A DNA stretch of 64,000 bases. Source: UBA11524 sp964383815. Lineage in GTDB: Bacteria > Bacillota > Clostridia > Christensenellales > Aristaeellaceae. How positions within the stretch are numbered: position 1 is the stretch's first letter; every line of letters begins with the position of its first letter. Under the pieces are notes generated by a model. The model was not told the origin of the DNA. It was given only the letters and a program-made list of their open reading frames with translations, and searched no databases. The stretch covers positions 1-64,000 of the forward strand of contig CAYLIC010000001.1 of NCBI GenBank assembly GCA_964383815.1, given 5' to 3'. Both the position numbers and the translations under genes were made by a program. Positions 1-7,484 of the stretch are shown in pieces.

Positions 1-3
1 CAT

Positions 4-77
4 GCGCCCGTAGCTCAGTAGGATAGAGCGACCGCCTCCTAAGCGGTAGGCCGTGGGTTCGACTCCCGCCGGGCGTG
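4..77 (+). tRNA. tRNA-Arg (anticodon CCU)
   Basis: Full cloverleaf. The 7-bp acceptor stem pairs positions 4-10 with 70-76 (one G-U pair), the anticodon stem pairs 31-35 with 43-47, and the T arm pairs 53-57 with 65-69 around a TTCGACT loop. The anticodon at 38-40 reads CCT, which decodes AGG arginine codons. The discriminator base is G77 and the 3' CCA is not encoded. The promoter would lie off the left edge of the window. Confidence 0.95.
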
Positions 78-80
78 CGC

Positions 81-112
81 AAAAAAGCCGCAAGCGTTTG
101 CCTGCGGCTTTT
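81..112. terminator. Bidirectional terminator between tRNA-Arg and clpX
   Basis: An A-run (81-86), stem GCCGCA/TGCGGC and T-run (109-112) form a hairpin with U-tracts in both directions. It can end the plus-strand tRNA transcript and the minus-strand clpX transcript. Confidence 0.8.
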
Positions 113-129
113 GCTGTGCCTTGAATTTG

Positions 130-1440
130 TCAGGATGCGGGTGTTTCCTCCGGCAGGCCTTCCGGGGCCTGGGCGGGCGCTTCCGCCTTCCGGTGAGAAT
201 TGCGCCTGATGCCCTCCACCAGGCGCGGCTTGCCGCCGTTGACGGCGTTTGCATCAATGATGCAGCCGGTAACCTCCGGCAGGCTGGGCAGCTCGAACAT
301 GGTGTCCAGCATAACGTTTTCGATGATGGCGCGCAGGCCGCGGGCACCGCAGCGGCGCTCAATGGCCTGGTGGGCAATGGCACGGACGGCCTCCGGCTCG
401 AAGGTCAGTTCGATTCCGTCCATGTCCAGCAGCTTTTGATATTGCTTGCACAGGGCGTTTTTCGGCTGGGTGAGAATCTCCATCAGCATGTCCTCATCCA
501 GCTGATCCAGGGTGACCACAATGGGCAGGCGGCCCACAAACTCGGGAATGAGGCCAAACTTGGTCAGGTCCTCCGGGCGCAAGTCCTTCAGGGACTTGGA
601 AACATCCGGGTCGCGCTTGCTTTGCAGCTCGGCGCCAAAGCCCAGCAGCTTTTTGCCCACGCGGCTCTCGATAATGGGCACAATGCCGTCAAACGCGCCG
701 CCACAGATGAAGAGAATGTTGGTGGTGTCAATCTGCAACAGCTCCTGGTGGGGATGCTTGCGCCCGCCCTGGGGCGGCACGGCGGCAACCGTACCCTCAA
801 GAATCTTCAGCAGCGCCTGCTGCACGCCTTCACCGCTGACATCCCTTGTGATGGACGGATTCTCGCTCTTGCGGGCAATCTTGTCGATTTCGTCTATGTA
901 GATAATGCCGCGTTGTGCCAGCTCAATGTCGTAATCCGCCGCCTGAATCAGCCGCAGCAGGATGTTTTCCACATCCTCACCCACATAGCCGGCCTCGGTC
1001 AGGCTGGTGGCATCGGCAATGGCGAAGGGTACATTAAGGATGCGGGCCAGGGTTTGCGCCAGAAAGGTTTTGCCGCAGCCAGTGGGGCCAACCATCAGGA
1101 TGTTGGACTTCTGCAGCTCCACATCATCCTGCTGGGACTGCTGACCAATGCGCTTGTAGTGGTTGTAAACCGCCACGCTCAGGGCGCGCTTGGCCTGCTC
1201 CTGCCCAATCACATACTGGTCCAGCACAGCCTTCATTTCGGCAGGCGTGGGCAGCTCCTGCGGGCCTGCATCGGCGTGGGCCATGGGCAGGTCTTCTGCC
1301 ATGATTTCCTGGCAGAGCAGAATGCACTCGTTGCAGATGAAAACATTGGGGCCTGCCACCAGCCGCTGCACCTTGTCCTGGGTTTTGCCGCAGAAGCTGC
1401 AGCGGTGGAGCGTGCCTTGGGAAAAGTCGTCTCTTGCCAT
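130..1440 (-). CDS. clpX: ATP-dependent Clp protease ATP-binding subunit ClpX
   Basis: AAA+ unfoldase (436 aa) that recognises tagged or damaged proteins and feeds them to ClpP. The N-terminal zinc domain has Cys14, Cys17, Cys36 and Cys39. The Walker A motif GPTGCGKT is at 118-125, the pore loop GYVG at 151-154 and the Walker B YIDEID at about 181-186. An LGFGAE loop, equivalent to the IGF loop that docks on ClpP, follows. A longer in-frame start exists at 1509, but the ATG at 1440 is preceded by GGAGG at 5-6 nt and gives the family-typical N terminus. It lies downstream of clpP on the same strand with a 90-nt gap, in the common order tig-clpP-clpX. Confidence 0.97.
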   Translation of the reverse strand: MARDDFSQGTLHRCSFCGKTQDKVQRLVAGPNVFICNECILLCQEIMAEDLPMAHADAGPQELPTPAEMKAVLDQYVIGQEQAKRALSVAVYNHYKRIGQQSQQDDVELQKSNILMVGPTGCGKTFLAQTLARILNVPFAIADATSLTEAGYVGEDVENILLRLIQAADYDIELAQRGIIYIDEIDKIARKSENPSITRDVSGEGVQQALLKILEGTVAAVPPQGGRKHPHQELLQIDTTNILFICGGAFDGIVPIIESRVGKKLLGFGAELQSKRDPDVSKSLKDLRPEDLTKFGLIPEFVGRLPIVVTLDQLDEDMLMEILTQPKNALCKQYQKLLDMDGIELTFEPEAVRAIAHQAIERRCGARGLRAIIENVMLDTMFELPSLPEVTGCIIDANAVNGGKPRLVEGIRRNSHRKAEAPAQAPEGLPEETPAS

Positions 1441-1530
1441 AAATCCTCCTGCCAGGGTAGGGCTAATCAGCCGTGCAGGCGCCATCATGCATGGGATAGG
1501 GGAGCGCATGAGGGCTGGCCTGCACCCTGG

Positions 1531-2115
1531 TTATTTCCGGGGCTGATAAATCTCGTCGATGATGCCGTACTTCAATGCCTCGTCGGCATCCATGAAGTAG
1601 TCACGCTCCACATCGGCCTGGAGCTTCTCAAGGGGCTGGCCTGTCATTTCCGCCATCATGCGGGTCATTTTGGTTTTGGTTTTCAGCAGCCATTCGGCGC
1701 GGATGGCCACATCGGTGGCCTGGCCCTGGGCGCCGCCAAGGGGCTGGTGAATCATCACCTCGGCATTGGGCAGCGCCAGGCGCTTGCCTTTTTCGCCAGC
1801 CATCAGCAGGAAGGCGCCCATGGAGGCTGCCATGCCCACGCAGACGGTGCGCACCTGAGGCTTGATGTACTGCATGGTGTCGTAAATCGCCATGCCTGCG
1901 GTGACGGAGCCGCCGGGACTGTTGATGTACAGGCTGATGTCAGCGTCCGGATCCTCCATCTCCAGGAACAGCAGCTGGGCAACCACCAGGTTGGCCATGT
2001 TGTCCTCAATTTCGCCGGAAAGGAACACAATGCGATCCTTCAGCAGGCGGGAATAAATGTCGTAGGAGCGCTCGCCACGGTTGGTTTGCTCCACGACCAT
2101 GGGTACCAGCGTCAT
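1531..2115 (-). CDS. clpP: ATP-dependent Clp protease proteolytic subunit ClpP
   Basis: Tetradecameric serine peptidase (194 aa) of the Clp complex. The catalytic triad is visible as Ser98 in GMAASMG, His123 in MIHQPLGG and Asp172 in ERDYF. The length is normal for the family. An SD site GGAGGT lies about 7 nt before the ATG. It sits between tig (upstream) and clpX (downstream), its usual place in Bacillota. A weak promoter could lie in the 147-nt gap after tig, since TAGAAT occurs near 2156, but no good -35 accompanies it. Confidence 0.97.
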   Translation of the reverse strand: MTLVPMVVEQTNRGERSYDIYSRLLKDRIVFLSGEIEDNMANLVVAQLLFLEMEDPDADISLYINSPGGSVTAGMAIYDTMQYIKPQVRTVCVGMAASMGAFLLMAGEKGKRLALPNAEVMIHQPLGGAQGQATDVAIRAEWLLKTKTKMTRMMAEMTGQPLEKLQADVERDYFMDADEALKYGIIDEIYQPRK

Positions 2116-2195
2116 TGCTCATACCTCCTTGCTGTGCACAGGCCGTCCCTCTATTCTATGCGGGATGTGCCGGTGCTATGCCAACATAGTTGAAA

Positions 2196-2239
2196 CGCGA
2201 GAGGCAGCGCCAATGGGAACATGGCGCTCACCTCTCGCG
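2196..2239 (-). terminator. Hairpin after tig, probable terminator
   Basis: Long imperfect hairpin: the arms CGCGAGAGG and CCTCTCGCG are extended inward by AGCGCCAAT and ATGGCGCT. On the minus strand it lies just after the tig stop and is followed only by TTTCAAC, so termination may be partial and allow read-through to clpP. Confidence 0.5.
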
Positions 2240-2262
2240 CGGGGTGCATACGGGGGAGAAGG

Positions 2263-3648
2263 TTACTCAGCGGATTCTTCTTCCTTGGGCTCGGCCTTCT
2301 TCTTGGTGCGGGTGGCCTTCTTCTTGGGTGCGGGCTGTTCCTCCTGGGCGTCTTCCTTCTTTTCCACAGCCTTGCCCTCGGCCTTCATCAGGTCAACAAC
2401 CTTCTGCACGGCAGCAGTGTCAGCCAGGTAGGAGCGCTGCTCATCGGTGAGGGACTTCTCGAAGTCCTCAACCTCCTGACCCATGCGCTTGGCCTGCTCC
2501 TCAATCTGAACCTTGATCTCATCCTCGGTGGGCTCAATGCCTTCGGCCTTGCGGATGGCCTCCAGGGTCAGCTCGATGCGGACGCGCTTCTCGGCCTCAC
2601 CGTGGTAGGAAGCCTCCAGCTGTTCCCGGGTCTGGCCGGTGTACTTCAGGTAGTCCTCCATGCGCAGGCCCTGGTAAGCCATGCGCATTTCCATTTCGCG
2701 CATCATGTAGTGCAGCTGCTCGTGAATCATGGCATGGGGCACATCGATGGTGGCGTTCTCCACGGCCTTTTCCACCAGCGCGTTTTCAAAGGTCACATCG
2801 TTGTTCTTCTCGGCACGCTCCTCCAGCTCCTTCACGATGTTGGCCTTGTAAGCCTCAAAGGTGTCGAAATCGCTGACATCGGCGGCAAAGTCATCATCCA
2901 GTTCAGGCATCTCAGTCTTCTGGATGCTGTTGACCTTCACATGGAACACGGCGGCCTTACCAGCCAGCTCCTCGCTGTGATACTGCTCGGGGAAGGTGAC
3001 GTTCAGGTCCTTCTCTTCGCCAATGGCCATGCCCACCATCTGCTCCTCAAAGCCGGGAATGAACTGGTGGGAGCCAATGGTCAGGGTCTGGCCCTGGGCG
3101 GTGCCGCCGGCGAAGGCAACGCCATCCACGCTGCCGGCGTAGTCCAGGTTCACGGTGTCGCCATCCTCAACGGCGCGGTCATCCACGTCGATGGTGCGGG
3201 CGGCCTTCTGCCTGTCCTGCTCAATGCGGGCGTTAATGTCGTCCTCGGTCACAGTCTGCTTGGTGACTTCCACTTCCAGGCCCTTGTACTGGCCCAGCTC
3301 CACATCGGGGCGGACGAACACCTCGGCCGTGAACTTCAGGTCCTGTCCGGCGCCAATCTCGTCCACATTCACCTCGGGACGGTCAACGGGCTTCAGGTCG
3401 AACTCCGCCACAGCGGCATCGTATGCATCAGGGAAGAGCATCTCCAGCGCATCATCGTAGAAGACGGCTTCGCCGTACATGCGCTCAATCAGGCTGCGGG
3501 GTGCCTTGCCCTTGCGGAAGCCGGGCACGTTGATGCGGCTGCGGTTTTTCAGATAAGCCTTCTGCATGGCCTCGTCAAACTGCTCGGCAGGAATAACGAA
3601 GGTCAGCTTGGCCTTGTTGCTGGAAAGTTTCTCATAGGTGTGGCTCAT
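2263..3648 (-). CDS. tig: Trigger factor (ribosome-associated chaperone and prolyl isomerase)
   Basis: Folds nascent chains at the ribosome exit tunnel (461 aa). The N-terminal ribosome-binding domain carries the signature GFRKGKAPR near residue 40. An FKBP-type isomerase domain follows at about 155-245, then the helical C-terminal domain. The last 40 residues form a low-complexity tail rich in Lys, Glu and Ala, longer than in most trigger factors and probably disordered. The start at 3648 is chosen over 3738 because GGAGG sits about 11 nt upstream and the protein then begins MSHTYEKL. It has its own promoter at 3710-3738. Confidence 0.96.
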   Translation of the reverse strand: MSHTYEKLSSNKAKLTFVIPAEQFDEAMQKAYLKNRSRINVPGFRKGKAPRSLIERMYGEAVFYDDALEMLFPDAYDAAVAEFDLKPVDRPEVNVDEIGAGQDLKFTAEVFVRPDVELGQYKGLEVEVTKQTVTEDDINARIEQDRQKAARTIDVDDRAVEDGDTVNLDYAGSVDGVAFAGGTAQGQTLTIGSHQFIPGFEEQMVGMAIGEEKDLNVTFPEQYHSEELAGKAAVFHVKVNSIQKTEMPELDDDFAADVSDFDTFEAYKANIVKELEERAEKNNDVTFENALVEKAVENATIDVPHAMIHEQLHYMMREMEMRMAYQGLRMEDYLKYTGQTREQLEASYHGEAEKRVRIELTLEAIRKAEGIEPTEDEIKVQIEEQAKRMGQEVEDFEKSLTDEQRSYLADTAAVQKVVDLMKAEGKAVEKKEDAQEEQPAPKKKATRTKKKAEPKEEESAE

Positions 3649-3709
3649 TGGATATAATCCCTCCTGCGATCTCATGGGGCAGTGCATGCTTTTGCACACA
3701 CTGCATGTT

Positions 3710-3738
3710 ATTGTAGCACACTTTCCGGCAGGATGCAA
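3710..3738 (-). promoter_or_regulatory. Sigma-A promoter of tig
   Basis: Read on the minus strand: TTGCAT, 17 nt, TACAAT. The spacer begins CCTGCCGGAAAG, and nearly the same block is found in the icd promoter at 30704-30732. Transcription would start about 55 nt before the tig ATG. Confidence 0.75.
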
Positions 3739-3785
3739 GGTGCAAAGCCGTGAAATTCCTATTTTTTCGGGGCAATTCTCCGCAT

Positions 3786-3813
3786 AAAAAAGGAAGCCGC
3801 ATGCGCAGCTTCC
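3786..3813 (-). terminator. Terminator of the rseC-like/trxA unit
   Basis: On the minus strand GGAAGC, a 10-nt loop, GCTTCC and then six T, 12 nt beyond the trxA stop. The loop CGCATGCG is itself self-complementary. Confidence 0.8.
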
Positions 3814-3824
3814 CTTTGGCAGGC

Positions 3825-4142
3825 TTACAGTGCCTGGTTCACCATCTGCTCCAGCTCGTCCTTGGGCATGTAGCCGATGCGCTTGTCCACAGGCTGACCA
3901 TCCTTGAAGAGAATCAGCGTGGGGATGGACATGACGCCGAACTTCTGCGCCAGGTCGGGACAGGAGTCCACGTCCACCTTGCCAACGATGAGGGTATCCT
4001 GCTTTTCAGCGGCGACTTCCTCCACCACGGGGGCCAGCATGCGGCACGGGCCGCACCAGGTGGCCCAGAAGTCCACCAGCACAGGCTTGTCGGCCTGGGT
4101 GATAAAGGCATCAAAGGTCTCTTGCTTAATTTCGGTTGCCAT
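3825..4142 (-). CDS. trxA: Thioredoxin
   Basis: Cytosolic disulfide reductase (105 aa) with the active site WCGPC at residues 29-33 and the cis-proline in the SIPTL loop. Length and motifs are those of a classical thioredoxin that works with thioredoxin reductase; no reductase gene is in the window. GGAGGT precedes the ATG. It follows the RseC-like gene by 12 nt and would share its promoter. Confidence 0.96.
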   Translation of the reverse strand: MATEIKQETFDAFITQADKPVLVDFWATWCGPCRMLAPVVEEVAAEKQDTLIVGKVDVDSCPDLAQKFGVMSIPTLILFKDGQPVDKRIGYMPKDELEQMVNQAL

Positions 4143-4154
4143 AGGGGCACCTCC

Positions 4155-4568
4155 TTATTGTTCTTGTTCCCCGGGGATGATTTCAATCAGCCTGGGTTGC
4201 CAGCGGGGGTCGCGCCTGCGGCGGCGCTCCGTCAGGCACAGGGCAAGCACGGCGGCGCCAAGGCCCGCCAGGCCGCACAGCAGGGCGGCAACATCGCCAC
4301 TAGCTGGAAACAGCACTGCGCCTGCACAGGCGCCCAGCAGCAGCCCGGCCAGCGGCAGGCCATAGGCCAGGGCGGAGGCCTGCACCAGGGTGCCTGCGGG
4401 CATCTCTACCACGGCTGCATCACCCAGGCTGGCCTTGCCGGGCAAAAGCAGGGTGGTTACCTTCTGCCCACCGTGGCAGGCGTTGCATTTCTCGCAGTCC
4501 GATGGCCTGCAGAAGGTAATCTCCAGCAGCTCACCCCGGACGGCGGTCACTTCTCCCATGCGTTCCAT
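4155..4568 (-). CDS. RseC/SoxR-reducing-system family membrane protein
   Basis: 137 aa with the RseC/MucC layout: an N-terminal region with a Cys cluster (C-x2-C-x2-C in DCEKCNACHGG), then two hydrophobic segments at about 65-105 and a basic tail. Relatives act on redox-sensitive factors or in electron-transfer complexes; here the role is unknown, though pairing with thioredoxin fits a redox task. Four in-frame ATGs lie close together. The third, at 4568, is preferred because GGAG lies 8 nt upstream and because the -10 element at 4599-4604 leaves too short a leader for the first ATG at 4616. Confidence 0.7.
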   Translation of the reverse strand: MERMGEVTAVRGELLEITFCRPSDCEKCNACHGGQKVTTLLLPGKASLGDAAVVEMPAGTLVQASALAYGLPLAGLLLGACAGAVLFPASGDVAALLCGLAGLGAAVLALCLTERRRRRDPRWQPRLIEIIPGEQEQ

Positions 4569-4598
4569 GGTCATCGCTCCCATCAGGTTGATGGCATC

Positions 4599-4607
4599 AT
4601 TATACCA
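4599..4607 (-). promoter_or_regulatory. Extended -10 promoter of the RseC-like/trxA unit
   Basis: Minus strand TGGTATAAT, a full extended -10 hexamer with no good -35. The predicted start is near 4592, giving a leader of about 24 nt. Confidence 0.65.
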
Positions 4608-4667
4608 CAATTCCACAGGAAGTGGTAGCCCAGGATTATCATACCCAATGGAAAAAGGAATGAAACA

Positions 4668-5174
4668 CTATTCTGCGCTTTCGGCAGTCATGACCCGCAC
4701 ACCGGAGGGTGCCACACCGGCGTGGGCCTGCGCCAGGGTGAGCAGCAGCGCGCTTTCGCCATCGGAAAGGGTTTCCTTCTCCGTCACCAGGGTCACGCTG
4801 CCTTCGCTGACCACCGCCACACAGGGGTACAGGCCGCTCTGGGCCAGCGCACCCTCCAGAGCCAGCTGGGTTTCCCTTGTGGATACAAGCTGCTGCAGCT
4901 GCCGGGCGGCGTCCTCCCTGGTGGCGGCGGACAGGCTCTCCTGGTCGCACAGGGCCTGCAGGCTGGCAGCATCCGCCAGGAAGGCCTCCTCCCGCCTGGC
5001 GCGGAACTGCTCCAGCCTGCCTGCTGGCACAGCGGACACAGGCTCCACCGGCAGGCTGACCGTGGCGGCGGATTGCGCCAGGCGCCTGCTGGTGGCAAGC
5101 CAGCTGACCGCCAGCGTCAGCAGCAGGCAGAGAAGCAGCAGGGAATTGCGATGCTTGCGGATGAATGCCATCAT
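4668..5174 (-). CDS. spoIIIAH: Stage III sporulation protein AH
   Basis: Mother-cell membrane component of the SpoIIIA-SpoIIQ channel linking mother cell and forespore (168 aa). There is one N-terminal membrane segment at about 9-27, a coiled-coil-like stretch rich in Arg, Glu and Gln (about 52-110), and a C-terminal YscJ/FliF-like ring-building domain. The start ATG (5174) overlaps the spoIIIAG stop as ATGA, with GGAGGT 8 nt upstream inside spoIIIAG, so translation is coupled. It is shorter than the Bacillus protein (about 218 aa). Its partner SpoIIQ is not in this window. Confidence 0.9.
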   Translation of the reverse strand: MMAFIRKHRNSLLLLCLLLTLAVSWLATSRRLAQSAATVSLPVEPVSAVPAGRLEQFRARREEAFLADAASLQALCDQESLSAATREDAARQLQQLVSTRETQLALEGALAQSGLYPCVAVVSEGSVTLVTEKETLSDGESALLLTLAQAHAGVAPSGVRVMTAESAE

Positions 5175-5521
5175 GGTTCCATACCTCCTAGCTTAAAAAC
5201 CTCCACCTGGGAGGCTTCCAGACCCAGCAGGGTGCATACGGCGCGGCTCAACTGCAGGCGGACGCCCACATCGTCTGCGCCCTGGGCAACCACCACTGCG
5301 CCACAGGGAACGGCGCTTTCCTCCCGGTAAAACACGGCAACCTCCACCTGCCCTGCGCCGGACATGGCGGACAGCACCCGGGAAAGCCGGCCTTCCTCCG
5401 CCGTCTTTGTGGAGGCTCCCTCCGAAAGGCCCAGAGCCAGGCACAGGAAAACGCAACCTGCCAGCGCCAGCAGCAGCCAGCCGTCCTTCCGCAGGCGCTC
5501 CTTCAGGCGGGATGGGAGCAT
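5171..5521 (-). CDS. spoIIIAG: Stage III sporulation protein AG, compact form
   Basis: Membrane ring component of the SpoIIIA complex (116 aa). One membrane segment lies at about 13-32. The remainder matches the SpoIIIAG ring-building motif: the strand GQVEVAVFY, then a short link, then CGAVVVAQGADDVGV and a final strand VEVFKL. The Bacillus protein (about 229 aa) has a long inserted region between these two parts that is absent here. The start at 5521 is supported by GGAGGT 7 nt upstream; the longer in-frame extension to 5704 overlaps spoIIIAF in another frame and is not credible. Confidence 0.85.
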   Translation of the reverse strand: MLPSRLKERLRKDGWLLLALAGCVFLCLALGLSEGASTKTAEEGRLSRVLSAMSGAGQVEVAVFYREESAVPCGAVVVAQGADDVGVRLQLSRAVCTLLGLEASQVEVFKLGGMEP

Positions 5522-5522
5522 G

Positions 5523-5744
5523 CTACTCACCTCCTGCGGAATAGCCTGTTTCCACCAGGGCAGTGGCAGGCATGTCCGGCAGGGCAGGCAGGTGCAGCAG
5601 GGAAAGCAGGCCGTCTGCCCAGCACAGGGTGATGACCAGCCCCAGCACCAGGGCGGATGTGCGCCGCAGGCCGCCTTCCGGCAGCAGGGACAGCACCAGC
5701 CCACAGCACAGGGTGAAGGCGATGAAGGGGTGAAGCCAGTCCGT
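5523..5744 (-). CDS. spoIIIAF: Stage III sporulation protein AF, minimal, apparent ACG start
   Basis: A 73-codon frame lies exactly where spoIIIAF belongs, between spoIIIAE and spoIIIAG. It reads (M)DWLHPFIAF, then a first hydrophobic helix, the turn LLPEGGLRR, a second helix (ALVLGLVITLCW) and a short tail ending 1 nt before the spoIIIAG ATG. The WL...LLP.G.LR...LVLGL pattern is that of SpoIIIAF N termini; Bacillus SpoIIIAF is about 206 aa, so the soluble C-terminal domain is missing. There is no ATG, GTG or TTG in a usable place: the codon 9 nt after GGAGG is ACG (5744-5742), preceded in frame by TGA. Either translation starts at ACG or the base is an error or variant for ATG. Confidence 0.75.
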   Translation of the reverse strand, partial: TDWLHPFIAFTLCCGLVLSLLPEGGLRRTSALVLGLVITLCWADGLLSLLHLPALPDMPATALVETGYSAGGE

Positions 5745-5758
5745 GGTTCGTCACCTCC

Positions 5759-6880
5759 CTAGCGGAGCATCATGGTCATGCCGGAAACGGCAACCAGCTG
5801 GGCAATCAGCAAAAGGAACATGGCGGCGGTGCACAGCTGGATGATGAACAGCAGCATCAGCACCCGGGAAAAATCGTGGATGCAGCGGGACAGCGGGCCA
5901 TCCGCCACAGGCTGCATCATGGCGGAGGCCAGCCGGTACATCAGGGCGGAGGCCAGCGTCTGGCACAGGGGTGCCAAGGCCCAGGAGGCCAGCAGGATGA
6001 AGCCCGTTACCCCCAGGGCGCCCTGCACCAGCATGCTGGCGCCTACCAGGGTGTCCACTGTGTCGGCAAACAGGCCGCCCACCACGGGGATGAGATTGTC
6101 CAGGGCATACCTAGCGGTGCGGATGGTTACGCCGTCCAGCCCGGCGGCGGTGATGCCCCGTGTGGCCAGCACACCAATGAAAATGGTGAAGCACAGGCCC
6201 AGCGTCCAGGTGGCGGCCTGGTGAAACAGCTCCGCCAGCCGGGAAAGGCGCAGGCCTTCGCCCAGGTGGCACAGCATGGTCATTACAGCTGTCATGGTGG
6301 CCAGGGGCAGGGTGATGTGGCGGATGAACGCCGTCATGCTGCCTGCGGCGGCAACCACGGCAGGCTGCATCAGGCCGGAGCCTGCACTGCCGCCCACTGC
6401 TGCCATCAGCGTTAGCAGCAGGGGAAACAGACCCTGCATGCCGGAGGACATCTTTTCCATGGCGGCGGTGCAAAGGGCGGTGTGCTCGGTAAGATCCTGG
6501 GTGAGAAAAATGCACACAATCAGGTAGCACACGGCCTTGCCCGCCTCGCCGCCCTTGTCGGTCAGCCGGCGCAAAAGGCCCCAGAGCATGGCAGGCGCCA
6601 TCAGCCGTGTCAGCCGCCACAGGCTGGCCTTGGCAGCGGAGAAGAATTGCCCGCAAAGCAGCTGCATGGTCTGCTCAAAGGAGAGGGTCACCTCACCCCG
6701 GGCAATGGCGGTTACCGTGGCGGCAAGGCCACCTGTGGCGGCGAGAGGGTCATCCTGGCGGAGCAGGTCCTCCAGGACGGAGGTGTCCAGGCCCTCTACC
6801 ACCTGGGCGATGGACTGGGTGAGGGACTCTGCTCCTGCTGATATGGGCAGGAGCAGCAGAAGCAGGCACAGCAGCCTCAT
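5759..6880 (-). CDS. spoIIIAE: Stage III sporulation protein AE
   Basis: Large polytopic membrane protein of the SpoIIIA complex (373 aa). A signal peptide (residues 1-17, ending SAGA) is followed by an exported segment and then several hydrophobic helices over about 100-373. The ATG at 6880 overlaps the spoIIIAD stop as ATGA and has no clear SD of its own, so its expression should depend on translation of spoIIIAD. Upstream in-frame codons to 7330 are a shadow of spoIIIAD and spoIIIAC. Confidence 0.9.
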   Translation of the reverse strand: MRLLCLLLLLLPISAGAESLTQSIAQVVEGLDTSVLEDLLRQDDPLAATGGLAATVTAIARGEVTLSFEQTMQLLCGQFFSAAKASLWRLTRLMAPAMLWGLLRRLTDKGGEAGKAVCYLIVCIFLTQDLTEHTALCTAAMEKMSSGMQGLFPLLLTLMAAVGGSAGSGLMQPAVVAAAGSMTAFIRHITLPLATMTAVMTMLCHLGEGLRLSRLAELFHQAATWTLGLCFTIFIGVLATRGITAAGLDGVTIRTARYALDNLIPVVGGLFADTVDTLVGASMLVQGALGVTGFILLASWALAPLCQTLASALMYRLASAMMQPVADGPLSRCIHDFSRVLMLLFIIQLCTAAMFLLLIAQLVAVSGMTMMLR

Positions 6881-7263
6881 GGCGCCAGGGTGAACAGATG
6901 GCCCAGCAGGGTTTGCATGGCTGGCAGCGCCAGGGAAAGGAGCATCACCCGGCCTGCCAGCTCGGTTTTCAGGGCCAGGCCTTCCTCGCCTGCGTCCCGG
7001 CAGGTTTGGGCGGCGAAGTCCATCAAAAGGCTGATGCCTGCCACCTTCAGCAGCTGGGAAAGGTAGCTGCCCTTCACACCGCCCATTTCCGCCATGCCGG
7101 TGATGCCGGAAACCACCTGCGCCACCATGGGTACAGCCAGGGTCAGCAGCAGGGCGCCTGCAGCCAGCGCGGCAGTGATGCCCATCTCCGGCCGGGCCCG
7201 ACGGAGAATCAGCACCACGACTGCGGAGGCCACCGAAAGGCCTGCCATACGCATGACATTCAT
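6877..7263 (-). CDS. spoIIIAD: Stage III sporulation protein AD
   Basis: Membrane protein of 128 aa, typical length, with about four hydrophobic segments (residues 5-20, 28-55, 70-82 and 100-123). SpoIIIAC/AD family members are thought to help form the membrane part of the channel. GGAGG lies about 7 nt before the ATG. It follows spoIIIAC by 11 nt and overlaps spoIIIAE by 4 nt. Confidence 0.92.
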   Translation of the reverse strand: MNVMRMAGLSVASAVVVLILRRARPEMGITAALAAGALLLTLAVPMVAQVVSGITGMAEMGGVKGSYLSQLLKVAGISLLMDFAAQTCRDAGEEGLALKTELAGRVMLLSLALPAMQTLLGHLFTLAP

Positions 7264-7274
7264 GCCGGGCCTCC

Positions 7275-7472
7275 TTAATACAGCTGAAAAATGCTCCGCA
7301 CACTGGTGAACAGGTCGGACAGCAGGCCAATGACCATCATCAGCACAATGGCAAGGCCTGCCACGGTGGAAAGGGTTGCCAGCTCCTCACGGCCGGAGCG
7401 CTTCAAAATGGCGGCGACCACGGTGGTCAGCACGCCTACGCCGGCAATCTGGAATAGCAATTCAATCTGCAT
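7275..7472 (-). CDS. spoIIIAC: Stage III sporulation protein AC
   Basis: 65-aa protein with two membrane helices (about 4-23 and 35-52) joined by a short basic turn KRSGREE, as in Bacillus SpoIIIAC (68 aa). AAGGAG precedes the ATG. It is part of the mother-cell channel operon. Confidence 0.93.
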   Translation of the reverse strand: MQIELLFQIAGVGVLTTVVAAILKRSGREELATLSTVAGLAIVLMMVIGLLSDLFTSVRSIFQLY

Positions 7473-7484
7473 GGTGAGCGCTCC

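Noticed and set aside
121..2193. A 690-codon plus-strand frame opposite clpX and clpP
   Set aside because: It is antisense to two certain genes, is rich in His, Gln and Gly as antisense frames of GC-rich genes are, and has no SD or family motif.
5527..5754. A GTG-started 75-codon frame directly after the spoIIIAE SD
   Set aside because: It uses the good SD but codes a Pro/Arg/Gly-rich chain without helices. The overlapping frame with ACG start gives a SpoIIIAF-like protein.
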